NCBI GenBank assembly: GCA_030640495.1 | Contig: DAOWJH010000017.1 | Location: forward strand, 1-6,895 | DNA from: Dehalococcoidia bacterium | GTDB taxonomy: Bacteria > Chloroflexota > Dehalococcoidia > Dehalococcoidales > DAOWJH01 | Reading direction: 5' to 3' | Length of the DNA stretch: 6,895 bases | Part shown: positions 5,657-6,895 of the stretch, in pieces | How the letters are laid out: every line of letters starts with the position of its first letter | How positions within the stretch are numbered: the first letter of the stretch is position 1 | Notes under the pieces: model-generated | What the model was told of the DNA's origin: nothing | Database searches by the model: none | What the model saw: only the letters and a program-made list of their open reading frames with translations | Position numbers and translations under genes: made by a program

Positions 5657-5670
5657 AGGAAGGAAGGAAG
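5657..5670 (+). promoter_or_regulatory. Ribosome binding site of glyA
   Basis: An AGGA-AGGA-AGGAAG run directly precedes the ATG at 5671. The repeated GGA units give several overlapping pairing registers with 16S rRNA; the first two have the best spacing. Confidence 0.6.
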
Positions 5671-6895
5671 ATGAGCTTTTTAAGTCAAAGTGACCCAGAG
5701 ATTAACCATGTCCTTTATATGGAGGGGAAACGGCAAAGGGAAACAATAAACCTTATTGCCTCTGAGAACTATGCCAGCAGGGCTGTGCTCGAGGCTCAGG
5801 GTTCGTTTCTAACTAACAAATATGCTGAAGGTTATCCTCAACAGCGCTACTATGGTGGCTGTGAAAATATGGATATAGTGGAAAGCTTGGCTATCCAGCG
5901 GGCTAAAGAACTGTTTCATGCTGAGCATGCTAATGTCCAGCCACACAGTGGGGCTCAGGCTAATATGGCAGCCTATTATGCCTTGCTAGAGTATGGTGAT
6001 ACCGTTATGGGTATGAGTCTGGCTCATGGTGGTCATCTTACTCATGGTGACAAGGCGAGCTTCTCAGGTAAGTCATATAATTTCATACATTATGGGGTTA
6101 ATCGAGAAACAGAAAGGATTGACTATGAGCAATTAGAGAGGCTCGTCTTAGAGCACAAGCCTAAGTTGATTGTGTCTGGAGCCAGTGCTTACCCCAGGAT
6201 TATTGATTTTGAGCGCTTCCGGCAGATTGCTGACCTGGTGGGGGCAAGGCTTATGGCTGATATAGCTCACATAGCTGGTATGATAGCGGTGGGGTTACAT
6301 CCTACCCCGGTGCCCTACGCTGATGTGGTAACCTCAACTACACATAAGACACTGCGCGGACCGCGTGGTGGGTTTATTTTGTGCCGGGGTGAGCTATCTT
6401 CAGCAATGGATGCGGCTGTCTTCCCCGGAATGCAGGGGGGACCGCTGATGCATGTTATTGCTGCCAAGGCAGTGGCTTTTTCCGAGGCTATGCAGCCAAG
6501 CTTCACTGATTACCAGCGTGGTGTACTGGATAATGCCCTTGCTCTAGCCAATGAACTGAAGCGATTAGGGCTGCGCCTGGTATCCGGCGGAACCGATAAC
6601 CATCTGGTTTTAGTAGACCTGACTGAGATAGGGGTTACCGGCAAAGAGGCTGAGAAGATTTTGGGCAGAACCGGTATTGTGGTTAATCGGAATTATGTTC
6701 CTTTTGACCCACGCCCCTCATTGGTAACCAGCGGCATTAGACTAGGCACACCAGCAGTTACCACACGGGGCTTCGGCAAAGAGGAAATGAAACAAATTGC
6801 CTCACTAGTGGTAAAGGTGATTAATAACATTGGCAATAGTAGCATTATGAGCCAGGTGAGCCAGGAGGTTAGCCAAATGTGTCACCGCTTCCCAG
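5671..6895 (+). CDS. glyA: Serine hydroxymethyltransferase (3' end cut by the window)
   Basis: A PLP enzyme that interconverts serine plus tetrahydrofolate with glycine plus 5,10-methylene-tetrahydrofolate, the main source of one-carbon units. The frame is open from the ATG at 5671 to the window edge (408 full codons). The PLP lysine is K226 in TSTTHKTLRGPRGG, the classic signature. Other expected residues are present: Y51 in NKYAEGYP, the tyrosine pair Y60-Y61 before GG, H122 in AHGGHLTHG, D197 and H200 in ADIAHIAG, and R357 in TSGIRLGTPA for substrate carboxylate binding. The visible C-terminus (SQMCHRFP) matches where the family normally ends, so probably only a few residues are missing. 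The start is supported by the GGA-rich ribosome binding site and by alignment of SQSDPEINH with the usual N-terminus. It is transcribed away from udg, apparently from its own promoter. Confidence 0.97.
   Translation, partial: MSFLSQSDPEINHVLYMEGKRQRETINLIASENYASRAVLEAQGSFLTNKYAEGYPQQRYYGGCENMDIVESLAIQRAKELFHAEHANVQPHSGAQANMAAYYALLEYGDTVMGMSLAHGGHLTHGDKASFSGKSYNFIHYGVNRETERIDYEQLERLVLEHKPKLIVSGASAYPRIIDFERFRQIADLVGARLMADIAHIAGMIAVGLHPTPVPYADVVTSTTHKTLRGPRGGFILCRGELSSAMDAAVFPGMQGGPLMHVIAAKAVAFSEAMQPSFTDYQRGVLDNALALANELKRLGLRLVSGGTDNHLVLVDLTEIGVTGKEAEKILGRTGIVVNRNYVPFDPRPSLVTSGIRLGTPAVTTRGFGKEEMKQIASLVVKVINNIGNSSIMSQVSQEVSQMCHRFP

Larger units (their letters stand above)
5290..5670. other. Divergent intergenic region between udg and glyA
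   Basis: This 381 bp stretch holds no convincing gene; the reading frames within it are under about 30 codons. From left to right it contains a short udg leader, a candidate udg promoter on the minus strand, a block of three GC-rich hairpins, a plain stretch, a fourth hairpin, two GTTGACA copies, the candidate glyA promoter and the glyA ribosome binding site. I found no tRNA, riboswitch or transposase remnant. Confidence 0.8.

Noticed and set aside
5290..5670. Riboswitch (folate, glycine or SAM type) upstream of glyA
   Set aside because: No recognisable conserved core was seen, and the predicted leader of about 20 nt is too short to hold one.
6315..6506. 63-codon minus-strand frame inside glyA
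   Set aside because: It is antisense to the PLP-lysine region of glyA and is a shadow of that conserved sequence.

Overview
The window looks like an ordinary chromosomal stretch from a mid-GC bacterium, most likely a member of the Chloroflexota and probably the class Dehalococcoidia. This rests on the flavour of the GlyA, RNase J and family 4 uracil-DNA glycosylase proteins and on a C-rich palindromic intergenic repeat of a type common in genomes of that group. No rRNA or other taxonomic marker is present, so the assignment is an inference of moderate confidence.

Layout: (1) Positions 38-791, plus strand: three very small genes encoding two-helix membrane proteins, each with a near-perfect Shine-Dalgarno sequence. 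The first two are clear tandem paralogues sharing an LGLEPIxWFL motif; the third is unrelated or highly diverged. None belongs to a family I recognise. (2) Positions 802-5289, minus strand: a three-gene cluster read udg -> rnj -> ftsK. It encodes a family 4 iron-sulfur uracil-DNA glycosylase, a ribonuclease J and an FtsK/SpoIIIE DNA translocase. udg and rnj overlap by 11 bp, with rnj starting at TTG; ftsK follows after about 50 bp. The 3' end of ftsK converges on the third small membrane gene with only 10 bp between stop codons. (3) Positions 5290-5670: a 381 bp divergent intergenic region with a candidate promoter for each side and a block of GC-rich hairpins between them. (4) Positions 5671-6895, plus strand: glyA (serine hydroxymethyltransferase), complete except for probably a few C-terminal residues cut off by the window edge.

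The minus-strand cluster joins DNA repair (uracil removal), RNA turnover (RNase J) and chromosome segregation (FtsK). A rnj-ftsK neighbourhood is also known from Bacillus subtilis (rnjB-tepA-spoIIIE), so this looks like an old housekeeping linkage. glyA supplies one-carbon units and is transcribed separately. I see no CRISPR array, tRNA, transposase, phage gene or defence system. The least explained content is the cluster of small membrane genes and the palindromic repeat; the most specific new hypothesis is a sliding-clamp-binding motif at the C-terminus of the uracil-DNA glycosylase.
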